64,000 nucleotides of DNA from Allosphingosinicella vermicomposti (GCF_003012815.1 NZ_PXYJ01000002.1:496001-560000); one strand, 5' to 3'; shown: positions 43,351-52,107, counted from the first letter of the stretch. The notes: generated from the letters alone by a model not told the origin. Made by a program: numbers and translations.

Positions 43351-44202
43351 ATGTTCGCGCTTGCCGCCATGATCGCCGCGTTTCTCGGCCTCGTTCCCGC
43401 GCCGGGCGAGGGGCTGACGATCGGCCTCGATGCTCCGGCGGGCGCGCCCGTGCAGCTGCCTATCGTCGCCGGGCCAGCCAATCCTGCCATCCCGCTCATC
43501 CTGCTCGATCCCGGCCATGGGGGACCAGATCCTGGCGCGATATCGCCGGGCGGCGCGCGGGAAAAGGATGTGACCCTGGCCCTGGCCCGGACGATCCGCG
43601 ACACGCTGGTCCAATCGGGCCGGGTCAGGGTCGCACTCACCCGCGACGATGATCGCCGCATCGGCCTTCGCGACCGCTTCGAGATCGCGCGGCGATTGGG
43701 CGCGAAGCTGCTCATCTCCCTCCACGCCGATGCCGCCCCCAACCTTCAGGCCACCGGCGCCACCGTCTACAGCCTCTCCGAAGTCGCGTCTGACAAGGAA
43801 GCGGCAGAGCTCGCCAGCCGCGAGAACGCCGCCGAACTGGTTGGCGCGGAGCGGGTGGAAGGGAGCGATGCGGTCAACCGCATCCTCATCGACCTTGCCC
43901 AGCGCGAAAGCATGACCGCCTCCGCCGCCTTTGCCGATTTACTCGTTCGCGAAGCCCAGGGCCGGGTGCCGCTGCGCCCCGAACCGCGCAAATCCGCCTC
44001 GCTCATCGTGTTGAAGGCGCCGGACATCCCCTCGATCCTGTTCGAGGTCGGCTACCTCACCAATGCGGGCGACGCGAATTTCATCATGTCCGATGAAGGG
44101 CGCAAACGGATCGCGACGGCCATGCAGCGGGCGATCGAAATCCACGCGGCGCAATTGATGAGTGCACACGTCGTCACCCCGGCAAAAGCCGGGGTCTCCT
44201 GA
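43351..44202 (+). CDS. amiC: N-acetylmuramoyl-L-alanine amidase (AmiC-type, Amidase_3)
   Basis: A 283-residue (from 43351) or 314-residue (from GTG 43258) cell-wall hydrolase; neither start has a good ribosome site. A hydrophobic signal-like segment (FALAAMIAAFLGLVPAPG) opens the shorter form. The Amidase_3 domain has the zinc ligands in LLDPGHGGPDPG (His), KDVTLALA (Glu region) and LLISLHADAA (His), and the catalytic Glu in SILFEVGYLTN near the end. It cuts the amide between MurNAc and L-Ala during division. The last eight residues (VTPAKAGVS) and the stop codon are encoded by a palindromic repeat. Order rne-amiC-mrcA-prfB is conserved in alphaproteobacteria. Confidence 0.93.
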   Translation: MFALAAMIAAFLGLVPAPGEGLTIGLDAPAGAPVQLPIVAGPANPAIPLILLDPGHGGPDPGAISPGGAREKDVTLALARTIRDTLVQSGRVRVALTRDDDRRIGLRDRFEIARRLGAKLLISLHADAAPNLQATGATVYSLSEVASDKEAAELASRENAAELVGAERVEGSDAVNRILIDLAQRESMTASAAFADLLVREAQGRVPLRPEPRKSASLIVLKAPDIPSILFEVGYLTNAGDANFIMSDEGRKRIATAMQRAIEIHAAQLMSAHVVTPAKAGVS

Positions 44203-44251
44203 CGGATGAGCCCATTACCCCTGACAGATCCCGGCTTTCGCCGGGATGACG
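44172..44251. repeat. REP-like palindrome, family B, supplying the amiC stop codon
   Basis: CGTCACCCCGGCAAAAGCCGGGG and the inverted CCCGGCTTTCGCCGGGATGACG. The amiC reading frame runs 31 bases into it. Confidence 0.85.
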
Positions 44252-44310
44252 TGCGACTGGTCTCACCCGCGCTTCACCCCTCCGTTCTTATCGTCTAGAG
44301 CGCTATTCGA

Positions 44311-46845
44311 ATGACCGAAGAATCCCTTTCCCCTCGCCGTTTCGACGTTCGCGCAGCGCTTGCTCCCGCAATTGAGCGGCTGCGCGCGATCTGGCGCAGC
44401 AAGTGGGGGAAAATCGGCGCGGTGCTGATCGGGCTGCCGATCCTCGGCTATTTCCTGCTCTACATTGTTTTCGCAACGACCCTGCCGTCGGCCGAATCCC
44501 TGCTCACCTATCAGCCGGACCTGCCGACCAACGTGCGCGACATCGACGGCAATCCGGTGCAGACCTTTGCCCGCGAACGGCGTGTCGAACTCTCCTACGA
44601 CGAATATCCCCAGCAGCTCGTCCAGGCCTTCATCTCGGCGGAAGACAAGACATTCTTCAGCCACGGCGGCATCGACTATCCGGGCACGATCGGCGCCGTG
44701 TTCGACTATATCGCCAAGGCGGGATCAGGAGCGCGCGCGCGAGGCGGCTCCACCATCACGCAGCAGGTCGCGAAGAACTTGCTGCTCGGCGACGAATATT
44801 CGGTGACCCGCAAGATCAAGGAAGCCTTCCTCGCCCGCCGGATCGAGGATGTGCTGACCAAGGAGCAAATCCTTGAACTCTACCTCAATCAGATTTTTCT
44901 CGGCCGGAACGCTTATGGCGTGCAATCCGCGGCGCGCGCCTATTTCGACAAAGATGTCGATCAGCTGACCTTGCACGAAGTCGCTTATCTCGCAGTCCTT
45001 CCCAAGGCACCGAGCAATTACGATCCGAAGCGCCACACGCAGCGCGCGCTCGACCGGCGCAATTATGTGCTGCGCGAGATGGAGGGCAATGGCTACATCA
45101 CGGCGGCGCAGCGCAGCGCAGCCGCCGCCGAGCCGCTCGGCACCGTGCAGGGCCCGCGCACCAGCATCAAGAATGTCGGCGGCTATTATATGGAAGAGGT
45201 GCGCCGCCAGCTCATCGACAATTATGGCGAGGCGAAGGAGAAGGGGCCGAACGGCGTCTATTCCGGCGGCCTGTGGGTGCGCACCTCGCTCAACACAGCG
45301 ATGCAGAAGTCGGCGGAAACCGCGCTTCGCGATGCGCTGATGCGCTATGATCGCGGGCGCGGCTGGCGTGATCCAAACCTTTCGGTCGATATGTCCGGCG
45401 ATTGGCGCAGCCAGCTTGTCGCGGCCCAATATGGCATTGGCTATGACGATTGGCGCAAGGCCGTGGTGATCGACAAAGCGGGCGGCAGCGCCACGATCGG
45501 CTTTGAAGACGGCACCACCGCCACCCTCCCCGCATCCGGCGCCGCCATGCCCAAGCGCGGCGGCGGTTCGGCCTTCAATGCGCTCCGCCCCGGCATGGTG
45601 ATTGCGGTAAAGGCCGAGGGCGGTTCCTACGAACTGCGTTCCGTTCCCGAAGTTTCGGGTGGGATGGTGGTGGAGGAAGTGGCGTCGGGGCGCATCCTTG
45701 CCATGCAGGGCGGCTTCGACGTGCGCGGCTCGTCTTTCAACCGCGCGACGCAGGCGCAGCGTCAGCCGGGATCGACCTTCAAGCCGATCGTTTATTCCGC
45801 GGCGCTCGACAATGGCATGACACCCGCAACGCTCATCGCCGACGCGCCTTTCTGCGCTTCGCAGGGCGCGGGCATGCCGCAGAAATGTTTCCGAAACTTC
45901 TCAGGGGGTTATGCAGGCGAACAGACGATGCGATGGGGCCTGGAACAGTCGCGCAACCTCATGACAGTGCGTGCAGCTAGCCAAACAGGAATGGACAAGA
46001 TCATCCGCCTGTCCAAGGCGCTGGGGGTCGGCGAATATGATCCCTATCTCTCCGTTTCGCTTGGCGCGGGCGACACCACGGTCATGAAGATGACCAACGC
46101 CTTCGCTATCCTCGCCAATCAGGGCCGGGCGTTGACCCCCACGCTCATCGATTATGTTCAGGACCGCAACGGCAAGGTCATCTTCCGCGCCGACACTCGC
46201 CCCTGCGAGGGCTGCAATGCGCCCGATTGGGACGGCAAGCCGATGCCGCGCCCGCCCTTGCGCACCAAGCAGCTCATGGATCCGATGACCGCCTATCAGA
46301 TGGTGCATATCCTCGAAGGCGTCGTCCAGCGCGGCACGGCCCAGAGTCTGCGCGACCTTGGTCGTCCGCTCTTCGGCAAGACCGGCACCACCACCGGCCC
46401 GACCAACGTCTGGTTCATCGGCGGCAGCCAGCAGGTTGTAGCGGGCGTCTATATGGGCTTCGATCAGCCGCGTCCGATGGGCGGCTATGCGCAGGGCGGC
46501 ACCCTTGCCGCGCCGATCTTCAAGCAGTTCGCGAAGGAAAGCTTCAAGGACATGCCGGTCATCCCCTTCCGCGCGCCGCAGGGCATCCGGATGGTGCGGA
46601 TCGATCGCCGGTCGGGCCAGAAGGTTTTCGGCGCCTGGCCGACGGATGAGCCCAAGGCCGCCGTGATCTGGGAAGCGTTCAAGCCTGAAAGCGAGCCGCG
46701 CCGCGTCGTTCGCCGGGATGCGCTGCCGCCGCCCCGCACCGCACCGGCGAAAGCGGCTGCTCCTGCCGCCAGCGCGCCCGTCAGCGAAGCGCCGCCAACG
46801 CCAAGCAGTAGCGATTTCTTGCAAAAAGAGGGCGGGATTTACTAA
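44311..46845 (+). CDS. mrcA: penicillin-binding protein 1A (bifunctional transglycosylase/transpeptidase)
   Basis: An 844-residue class A PBP. A cytoplasmic tail of ~35 residues and one transmembrane helix (about 37-58) anchor it. The GT51 domain (about 75-250) has EDKTFFSHGGID (catalytic Glu), RGGSTITQQVAKNL and KEAFLARRIE. A PBP1A-type OB-like domain follows (about 340-440). The transpeptidase domain has the SxxK motif in PGSTFKPIVYSAAL, SRN in EQSRNLMTV and KTGTT. The Pro/Ala-rich tail (PPPRTAPAKAAAP) is disordered. It polymerises and cross-links peptidoglycan together with division proteins. It lies between amiC and prfB in the conserved order. Confidence 0.97.
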   Translation: MTEESLSPRRFDVRAALAPAIERLRAIWRSKWGKIGAVLIGLPILGYFLLYIVFATTLPSAESLLTYQPDLPTNVRDIDGNPVQTFARERRVELSYDEYPQQLVQAFISAEDKTFFSHGGIDYPGTIGAVFDYIAKAGSGARARGGSTITQQVAKNLLLGDEYSVTRKIKEAFLARRIEDVLTKEQILELYLNQIFLGRNAYGVQSAARAYFDKDVDQLTLHEVAYLAVLPKAPSNYDPKRHTQRALDRRNYVLREMEGNGYITAAQRSAAAAEPLGTVQGPRTSIKNVGGYYMEEVRRQLIDNYGEAKEKGPNGVYSGGLWVRTSLNTAMQKSAETALRDALMRYDRGRGWRDPNLSVDMSGDWRSQLVAAQYGIGYDDWRKAVVIDKAGGSATIGFEDGTTATLPASGAAMPKRGGGSAFNALRPGMVIAVKAEGGSYELRSVPEVSGGMVVEEVASGRILAMQGGFDVRGSSFNRATQAQRQPGSTFKPIVYSAALDNGMTPATLIADAPFCASQGAGMPQKCFRNFSGGYAGEQTMRWGLEQSRNLMTVRAASQTGMDKIIRLSKALGVGEYDPYLSVSLGAGDTTVMKMTNAFAILANQGRALTPTLIDYVQDRNGKVIFRADTRPCEGCNAPDWDGKPMPRPPLRTKQLMDPMTAYQMVHILEGVVQRGTAQSLRDLGRPLFGKTGTTTGPTNVWFIGGSQQVVAGVYMGFDQPRPMGGYAQGGTLAAPIFKQFAKESFKDMPVIPFRAPQGIRMVRIDRRSGQKVFGAWPTDEPKAAVIWEAFKPESEPRRVVRRDALPPPRTAPAKAAAPAASAPVSEAPPTPSSSDFLQKEGGIY

Positions 46846-46861
46846 CAGCCCGCCAACACAT

Positions 46862-46922
46862 CGTCATTCCGGCGAAAGCCGGAATCTCTCGTCATGAGAC
46901 TCCGGCTTCCGCCGGAGTGACG
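46862..46922. repeat. REP-like palindrome, family B
   Basis: CGTCATTCCGGCGAAAGCCGG, CTCGTCATGAGA and CCGGCTTCCGCCGGAGTGACG in the gap between mrcA and prfB. Confidence 0.85.
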
Positions 46923-46938
46923 AAAACGGAGAAAGTGA

Positions 46939-48066
46939 ATGCGCGCCGAAGCGCAAGCCCATGTCGATCAGATCAACGCCGCTTTGGCGCTTCTCCGCCG
47001 ATTCCTGGATTGGGATCGCGCGCTGCGGCGGCTCGACGAACTGAATAGCCGCGTCGAGGATCCGACCCTGTGGAACGACGCCAAGGCCGCGCAGGAAGTC
47101 ATGCGCGAACGCCGCCGCCTGGATGAAGCGATCGGCGCGACCAATGCCATTTCCAAGGAATTGGCCGACACGATCGAGCTGATGGAGATGGCGGAAGCCG
47201 AGGGTGATGAAGCCCTGGTCGATGACGCCGTCGCCTCCCTCGCCGCGCTCGCCGAGCGTGCCGAAAAGGACAAGGTGACGGCCCTCCTTGCCGGTGAGGC
47301 CGATGGCAACGACACCTATGTCGAAATCAACAGCGGCGCGGGCGGTACGGAATCGAACGATTGGGCCGGAATGCTCCAGCGCATGTATTCGCGCTGGGCC
47401 GAGCGTCACGGCATGAAGGTCGAGCTGGTCGATTATCATGCGGGCGAGCAGGCGGGCATCAAGTCCGCGACCCTGCTGGTGAAAGGCGAAAATGCCTATG
47501 GCTATGCGAAGACGGAAAGCGGCGTTCACCGTCTCGTCCGCATCAGCCCCTATGACAGCTCCGCGCGCCGCCACACCAGCTTCGCCTCGGTCTGGGTTTA
47601 CCCGGTGATCGACGACAATATCGAGGTGGAGTATAACGAAAGCGACCTGCGCATCGACACCTATCGCGCGTCGGGCGCGGGCGGACAGCACATCAACACC
47701 ACCGACTCCGCCGTCCGCATCACGCACATTCCGACCGGGATCGTCGTGCAGTGCCAGAATCAGCGTTCGCAGCACAAGAACAAGGCCGAAGCCTATAACC
47801 AGCTTCGCGCCCGCCTGTATGAGTTGGAACTTCAGAAGCGCGAAGCTGAAGCCAATGCGACCGCGGCGTCGAAAACCGACATCGGCTGGGGCCACCAGAT
47901 CCGCTCTTATGTCCTCCAGCCCTATCAGCTGGTGAAGGATCTGCGCACCGGCGTCACCTCCACCGCGCCGTCCGACGTGCTGGACGGCGATCTCGACCGC
48001 TTCATGGCGGCCGCTTTGTCGCAGCGCGTGACCGGCGAAAAGGTCGAAGTTGAAGATGTGGACTGA
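46939..48066 (+). CDS. prfB: peptide chain release factor 2
   Basis: A 375-residue class I release factor. The frame is continuous through the [17 protein letters not shown] region where many bacteria carry the +1 programmed frameshift, so no such regulation exists here. The PCRF domain spans ~25-230. The stop-recognition loop reads [14 protein letters not shown], with SPY in place of the textbook SPF. The GGQ motif is in [12 protein letters not shown], which also confirms RF2 (UGA and UAA). It is last in the conserved rne-amiC-mrcA-prfB region and is followed after one base by the start of a methyltransferase-like gene. Confidence 0.97.
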   Translation: MRAEAQAHVDQINAALALLRRFLDWDRALRRLDELNSRVEDPTLWNDAKAAQEVMRERRRLDEAIGATNAISKELADTIELMEMAEAEGDEALVDDAVASLAALAERAEKDKVTALLAGEADGNDTYVEINSGAGGTESNDWAGMLQRMYSRWAERHGMKVELVDYHAGEQAGIKSATLLVKGENAYGYAKTESGVHRLVRISPYDSSARRHTSFASVWVYPVIDDNIEVEYNESDLRIDTYRASGAGGQHINTTDSAVRITHIPTGIVVQCQNQRSQHKNKAEAYNQLRARLYELELQKREAEANATAASKTDIGWGHQIRSYVLQPYQLVKDLRTGVTSTAPSDVLDGDLDRFMAAALSQRVTGEKVEVEDVD

Positions 48067-48067
48067 T

Positions 48068-48820
48068 ATGCACTCTGATCGTTCGTCCCGAGCGAAGTCG
48101 AGGGGCGCCCGCGTCGACGCCCCTCGACTTCGCTCGGGACGAACGATTGTGTTGGTCACCCTCGCCCTCCTCTCCGCGTGCAAGGAGCAGCCGGAAAAAT
48201 CGCCATTCCCGGACCCTGCGCGGCCCGTCGCGCCGATCGTATCGTCGGGATATCTAAATGAAGACGCGCGCGACAGCGTGGGCGAATTTGAAAGCGTCGT
48301 CCGCATGGCGGGCGTCCAGCCCGGAATGTCCGTTGCCGATATCGGCGCGGGCGAAGGCTATTACACCGTCCGCCTCGCCCCCTTGGTCGGCGATCGCGGC
48401 CGTGTGCTCGCGCAGGATATTGTGCCCGAAACACGCGATGCGCTGGCGCAACGTGTACAACGCGAGCGACTTGATAATGTCGCGGTGAAGCTGGGCGAGC
48501 CCAATGATCCCAAACTTCCGGAAGCTTCGTTCGATCGCGTCTTCCTGATTCACATGTATCACGAGATCGAGCGCCCCAGCGAGTTCCTCTGGCACCTGCG
48601 CCCGAGCCTGAAACGCGGTGGCGCGGTCGTCGTCGTCGATGCGGACCGGCCGACCGACCGCCATGGTACGCCGCCCAAGCTCCTCATCTGCGAATTCGGC
48701 GCGATCGGTTACGAACTGTCGAGCTTCGAGCGGCTTGGTGACAGCGAATCCTATTTCGCCCAATTCGTGGCGACCGGCGGGCGGCCGGAACCGGCGCAGA
48801 TCAGGACGTGTCAGCCCTAG
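48068..48820 (+). CDS. methyltransferase-like lipoprotein with repeat-derived N-terminus
   Basis: A 250-residue class I methyltransferase-fold protein. The ATG at 48068 is one base after the prfB stop, so re-initiation is likely, but the first ~27 codons lie in a perfect inverted repeat. A GTG at 48149 just after the repeat is the alternative start (223 residues). A lipobox-like segment LVTLALLSAC-KE follows. The SAM-binding core has VADIGAGEGYYTVRLA (motif I), VLAQDIV, DRVFLIHMYHEIERPSEFLW and VVVVDADRP. An exported methyltransferase fold is unusual, yet such 'class I SAM-dependent methyltransferase' lipoproteins are known in sphingomonads. Substrate unknown. Confidence 0.82.
   Translation: MHSDRSSRAKSRGARVDAPRLRSGRTIVLVTLALLSACKEQPEKSPFPDPARPVAPIVSSGYLNEDARDSVGEFESVVRMAGVQPGMSVADIGAGEGYYTVRLAPLVGDRGRVLAQDIVPETRDALAQRVQRERLDNVAVKLGEPNDPKLPEASFDRVFLIHMYHEIERPSEFLWHLRPSLKRGGAVVVVDADRPTDRHGTPPKLLICEFGAIGYELSSFERLGDSESYFAQFVATGGRPEPAQIRTCQP
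48078..48147. repeat. perfect 30-bp inverted repeat (family D) at the 5' end of the methyltransferase gene
   Basis: Arms 48078-48107 and 48118-48147 are exact complements (beginning ATCGTTCGTCCCGAGCG) around a 10-base loop. In mRNA it would form a very stable hairpin between the prfB stop and the lipobox codons. Related half sites with TTCGACAGGCTCAG are at 57132 and 60557. Confidence 0.9.
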
Positions 48821-48823
48821 CTT

Positions 48824-48911
48824 CGTCATTGCGAGCGACGCGAAGCAATCCAGCGGCACAGCTTTAGCCGCGCAGATGGATTGCCGCGTCGCTTCGCTCC
48901 TCGCAATGACG
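48824..48911. repeat. REP-like palindrome, family A
   Basis: CGTCATTGCGAGCGACGCGAAGC and GCGTCGCTTCGCTCCTCGC-AATGACG between the convergent methyltransferase-like and radC genes. Confidence 0.85.
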
Positions 48912-48937
48912 AGAGTGTTTCAACCGGAAGGGCGCTC

Positions 48938-49330
48938 TTACAACAAACCCATCGCGCGGAAGCTGCGGCACCCGCCGCCGCCGAAGATCAAATGATCGCG
49001 CACCTTCATGCCGATCGCATTTGCCGTTTCCGCAAGCCGCCGCGTCATTGCCTTGTCGCGCGCGCTCGGGCTGGGGTCGCCGCTTGGATGATTGTGGGCG
49101 AGCAGGATGGCGGCGGCATCGGCGTCAAGCGCCGCCCGCACGATGCGCCGGATCGGCAGTTCCACGCTGTCCGGCCCGCCGCTCTCTTCTTCAACGCCCA
49201 GCACCCGGCCTGCCGAATCGAGCAAGGCGACCATCAGCCGCTCTTCCCGCGCATCCTGAAGAAAAGGCGCAAAGAGATTGGCGGCATCGCGCGCGGTGCG
49301 AATGGCGGGGAGTGGATTTGCGAGGTCCAT
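48938..49330 (-). CDS. short RadC/JAB-domain protein
   Basis: A 130-residue protein comprising only the JAB/MPN domain of RadC; the N-terminal helix-hairpin-helix region is absent. The JAMM metal site is complete: Glu in VLGVEEES, then HNHPSGDPSPSARD with two His and Asp. The start at 49330 is chosen for AGAAGG at five-base spacing; ATGs at 49381 and 49441 are possible. RadC has no settled function, and the old link to DNA repair is doubtful. It is divergent from thyA with a gap of 109 bases. Confidence 0.85.
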   Translation of the reverse strand: MDLANPLPAIRTARDAANLFAPFLQDAREERLMVALLDSAGRVLGVEEESGGPDSVELPIRRIVRAALDADAAAILLAHNHPSGDPSPSARDKAMTRRLAETANAIGMKVRDHLIFGGGGCRSFRAMGLL

Positions 49331-49439
49331 CCCTTCCTTCTTGCCATGAAAGCATCGAAAACGGCGGGAAACCGCCTCCATTTCGGACTGATCGCCAGCC
49401 CGCTTCCAAAGCCGGGCGCGACCGGCCATAAGCGGAACC

Positions 49440-50234
49440 ATGCAAGCCTATCTCGACCTTATCGCCCGCATTCTCGACGAAGGCGCGGAGCAGCAGGACC
49501 GCACCGGCACCGGCACGCTTTCGGTTTTCGGCCACCAGATGCGGTTCGACCTGTCGAAGGGCTTTCCGCTCGTCACGACGAAGAAGCTGCACCTGCGCTC
49601 GATCATCATCGAGCTGCTTTGGTTCCTGAAGGGCGACACCAATGTCGGCTACCTCAAGGACAATAAGGTCAGCATCTGGGACGAATGGGCGGACGAGAAT
49701 GGCGATCTCGGCCCCGTCTACGGCAAGCAATGGCGCGACTGGGAAGGGCCGGACCGCCAGCATATCGATCAGATTGCGGGCCTCATCGACCAGATCAAAA
49801 ACAACCCTTCCTCGCGCCGCCAGATCGTGTCCGCGTGGAACCCGGCAGAACTTGACAAGATGGCGCTCGCTCCTTGCCACTGCCTGTTCCAGACCCAGGT
49901 GGCGAACGGCAAGCTTCACCTCCAACTCTATCAGCGCAGCGCCGACGTGTTCCTCGGCGTGCCGTTCAACATCGCGAGCTATGCCTTGCTCACCCACATG
50001 CTCGCCCAGCAATGCGGGCTAGAGCCGGGGACGTTCGTGTGGACCGGCGGCGACTGCCATCTTTATTCCAACCACCTCGACCAAGCCCGCCTACAGCTGA
50101 CCCGCGATCCCCGTCCGCTGCCGACGCTCACGCTTCTGCGAAAGCCCGAAGGCATCGACCAATATGCCTATGAGGATTTCGAAATTACGGGCTATGATCC
50201 TCACCCGCACATCAAGGCCGAGGTCGCGATTTAA
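49440..50234 (+). CDS. thyA: thymidylate synthase
   Basis: A 264-residue enzyme, exactly the E. coli length. Catalytic Cys is in [12 protein letters not shown], preceded by the phosphate-binding [26 protein letters not shown] and the C-terminal [10 protein letters not shown] are typical. It makes dTMP from dUMP with methylene-tetrahydrofolate and releases dihydrofolate, which the DHFR encoded next would recycle. Start ATG at 49440. Confidence 0.98.
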   Translation: MQAYLDLIARILDEGAEQQDRTGTGTLSVFGHQMRFDLSKGFPLVTTKKLHLRSIIIELLWFLKGDTNVGYLKDNKVSIWDEWADENGDLGPVYGKQWRDWEGPDRQHIDQIAGLIDQIKNNPSSRRQIVSAWNPAELDKMALAPCHCLFQTQVANGKLHLQLYQRSADVFLGVPFNIASYALLTHMLAQQCGLEPGTFVWTGGDCHLYSNHLDQARLQLTRDPRPLPTLTLLRKPEGIDQYAYEDFEITGYDPHPHIKAEVAI

Positions 50235-50257
50235 TTTGCTCACAGGATACTGGAAAA

Positions 50258-50287
50258 ATATCCACAGCCTCACCAAATCTATCCACA
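50258..50287. promoter_or_regulatory. pair of DnaA-box-like sequences between thyA and the DHFR gene
   Basis: ATATCCACA (50258-50266) and CTATCCACA (50279-50287) each differ by one base from the DnaA box TTATCCACA, are in the same orientation and are 21 bases apart, about two helical turns. They could be DnaA sites controlling the folate gene, or chance. Confidence 0.4.
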
Positions 50288-50363
50288 GAGAGGGGTCGCG
50301 TTAGCTGTCTCTTGAGGATAGCTCCTTATGGGCACAGAGCCTGCGAAGGCTGAAAGGTGTCTT

Positions 50364-51029
50364 ATGAAGCGTCTCACATCAATTGTTGCCGTAAATCGTG
50401 AAGGTGTGATTGGATGTGGCAACACCCTGCCTTGGCGCCTGAAAACTGATCTTCGTTTTTTTAAAGAGCAAACGCTCAGCAACGTGATTTTGATGGGCCG
50501 ACGTACCTTTGATTCCCTCGGGAAAAAATGTCTTCCGGGTCGGTGTAACGTGGTCATCAGCCATAGCTTCAACCTGTTTCCAGAAACGGAAGAATGCAAA
50601 GCTGCATATGGCATTGAAGATGGGTTATTTCGAGCTAGCTTGGCACCTCGGCGCTATAAGGAAACCTTCGTTATCGGCGGCGCCAGCATGTACGAGCAGT
50701 TTGCTCCCTATGTTGACCGTTACCTAATAACGATGGTTGAGAAGGGCGTGCCAAACGGCGACACTTTCTTTGATCAAGGCCTATTAGGGAATCCAGACAA
50801 CTGGACTCTAGAGAAAATTGGCTCGGCTCCACAAAGCTCCGACGACGAAGCAGCATTCACGATTTTTGAGATCAGTTCTCGTACGCCTGATGACTTCCTC
50901 AAGCGTAGAATGGCAGCGATCGAAAATGCTCGCGCTGCCTCGATGACGCAAAGAAGCTCTAAGTCGCGAAGCTCTGCCGGCACACAGCCCCTCATTCATG
51001 CGCTTCAGCCAAATTATTCGATGCTATAA
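50364..51029 (+). CDS. folA: dihydrofolate reductase with C-terminal extension, atypical composition
   Basis: A 221-residue protein, 40-60 longer than usual DHFR. The ATG at 50364 follows AAGG by six bases. DHFR features are SIVAVNREGVIGCGNTLPW (substrate and loop, in part), MGRRTFDSLG (NADPH site) and FVIGGASMYEQF (Gly-Gly). Residues ~170-221 (DDFLKRRMAAIENARAAS and on) are a Ser/Arg-rich tail without a known domain. Base composition is clearly AT-richer than thyA before it and ribF after it, which points to horizontal acquisition or xenologous replacement. It should reduce dihydrofolate produced by ThyA. Whether it is drug-resistant is not decidable. Confidence 0.92.
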   Translation: MKRLTSIVAVNREGVIGCGNTLPWRLKTDLRFFKEQTLSNVILMGRRTFDSLGKKCLPGRCNVVISHSFNLFPETEECKAAYGIEDGLFRASLAPRRYKETFVIGGASMYEQFAPYVDRYLITMVEKGVPNGDTFFDQGLLGNPDNWTLEKIGSAPQSSDDEAAFTIFEISSRTPDDFLKRRMAAIENARAASMTQRSSKSRSSAGTQPLIHALQPNYSML

Positions 51030-51077
51030 TTTGTCTATTCGTTGGCAGTGTAAGCAACGTCTCCTATAGCCCCTCCC

Positions 51078-52016
51078 ATGGAGCGGCTGGACGGCGGCTC
51101 GATGGTGCCGGATCACCTTCGCGGGGGCATTGTCGCGCTTGGCAATTTCGATGGATTTCACCGCGGCCACCAGGCCGTGGTCGGCCGCGCCGTGGAGCGC
51201 GCGCGGGCGGAGGGCCGTCCGGCGCTCGTCGCGACCTTCGATCCGCATCCCGTCCGGCATTTCAAGCCCGACACGCCCCCCTTCCGCCTGACTACGCTCG
51301 ACCAGCGCCAGCGCCTGTTCGCACAGGCCGGTGCGGACGCGATGCTCGTCTTCCGCTTCGATGGCGAGCTTGCCGGTGTTACCGCGCAGGATTTCGTTGC
51401 GGACCGCCTCCTCACCCGCATCGGCGTGGCGGGCGTAGTGACGGGCGAGGATTTCACCTTCGGCAAGGGGCGGGGCGGCGATATCGCGGTGCTAAAGGCG
51501 ATGGGCGAAGAGCTCGGCTTTTCCGTCGATACGATCGCGCCTGTTCTGGACGATGGCGGCCCCATCTCGTCGAGCCGCATCCGCGAGGCGTTGCAGATCG
51601 GCGATTGCGAAACCGCGACGCGCCTCCTCACCCGCCCCTTCGCGATTCAAAGCGTGGTCGAACATGGCGACAAGCGGGGGCGCGAAATCGGCTATCCCAC
51701 CGCCAACATGAGCCTCGGCGCTTACCTCCGCCCCGCTTTCGGCATTTACGCGGTGCGCGGGCGGCTGCCGGGCGGACGCGTGCTGGATGGCGCCGCAAGT
51801 CTCGGCATCCGGCCGATGTTTGATCCGCCGAAATTGTTGCTCGAACCCTATTTCTTTGATTTTTCCGGCGATCTTTACGGGCAGACGGTTGAGGTGGAGC
51901 TCATTTCCTACCTCCGCCCGGAAGCAAAGTTCCACGATATGGATGCGCTCATCCGCCAGATGGACGCCGATTGCGTGGAGGCGCGCAGGCGTCTTGCGCT
52001 CGACCGTTCAGCCTAA
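51078..52016 (+). CDS. ribF: bifunctional riboflavin kinase / FAD synthetase
   Basis: A 312-residue enzyme. The FAD synthetase domain (about 1-180) carries LGNFDGFHRGHQAVV with the nucleotidyl-transferase HxGH-like site and GEDFTFGKGRGGD, then SSSRIREALQIGD. The riboflavin kinase domain (about 185-305) has GREIGYPTANMSL, GIYAVRGRL and the C-terminal HDMDALIRQMDADC. It converts riboflavin to FMN and FAD. RibF followed by IleS and LspA is a common proteobacterial order. The ATG at 51078 is used; no riboswitch is seen upstream. Confidence 0.97.
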   Translation: MERLDGGSMVPDHLRGGIVALGNFDGFHRGHQAVVGRAVERARAEGRPALVATFDPHPVRHFKPDTPPFRLTTLDQRQRLFAQAGADAMLVFRFDGELAGVTAQDFVADRLLTRIGVAGVVTGEDFTFGKGRGGDIAVLKAMGEELGFSVDTIAPVLDDGGPISSSRIREALQIGDCETATRLLTRPFAIQSVVEHGDKRGREIGYPTANMSLGAYLRPAFGIYAVRGRLPGGRVLDGAASLGIRPMFDPPKLLLEPYFFDFSGDLYGQTVEVELISYLRPEAKFHDMDALIRQMDADCVEARRRLALDRSA

Positions 52017-52024
52017 ACCCACCC

Positions 52025-52107
52025 CGTCACCCTGAACTTGTTTCAGGGTCCATCCATCCGCCCGCGCATTGGCCGGGCATGGATGCTGAAACAAGTTCAG
52101 CATGACG
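52025..52107. repeat. inverted repeat, family C (CTGAAACAAGTTCAG), upstream of ileS
   Basis: Left GTCACCCTGAACTTGTTTCAG and right GGATGCTGAAACAAGTTCAGCATGACG in inverted orientation around a GC-rich centre. A related copy lies downstream of ileS at 55159. Confidence 0.88.

Noticed and set aside
46939-47040. Programmed +1 frameshift in prfB
   Set aside because: The frame is open through the region and encodes the usual residues without an internal stop.
48078-48147. Rho-independent terminator after prfB
   Set aside because: The inverted repeat is long and perfect but has no T tract, and it lies over the start of a following gene coupled to prfB; a repeat element is the better reading.
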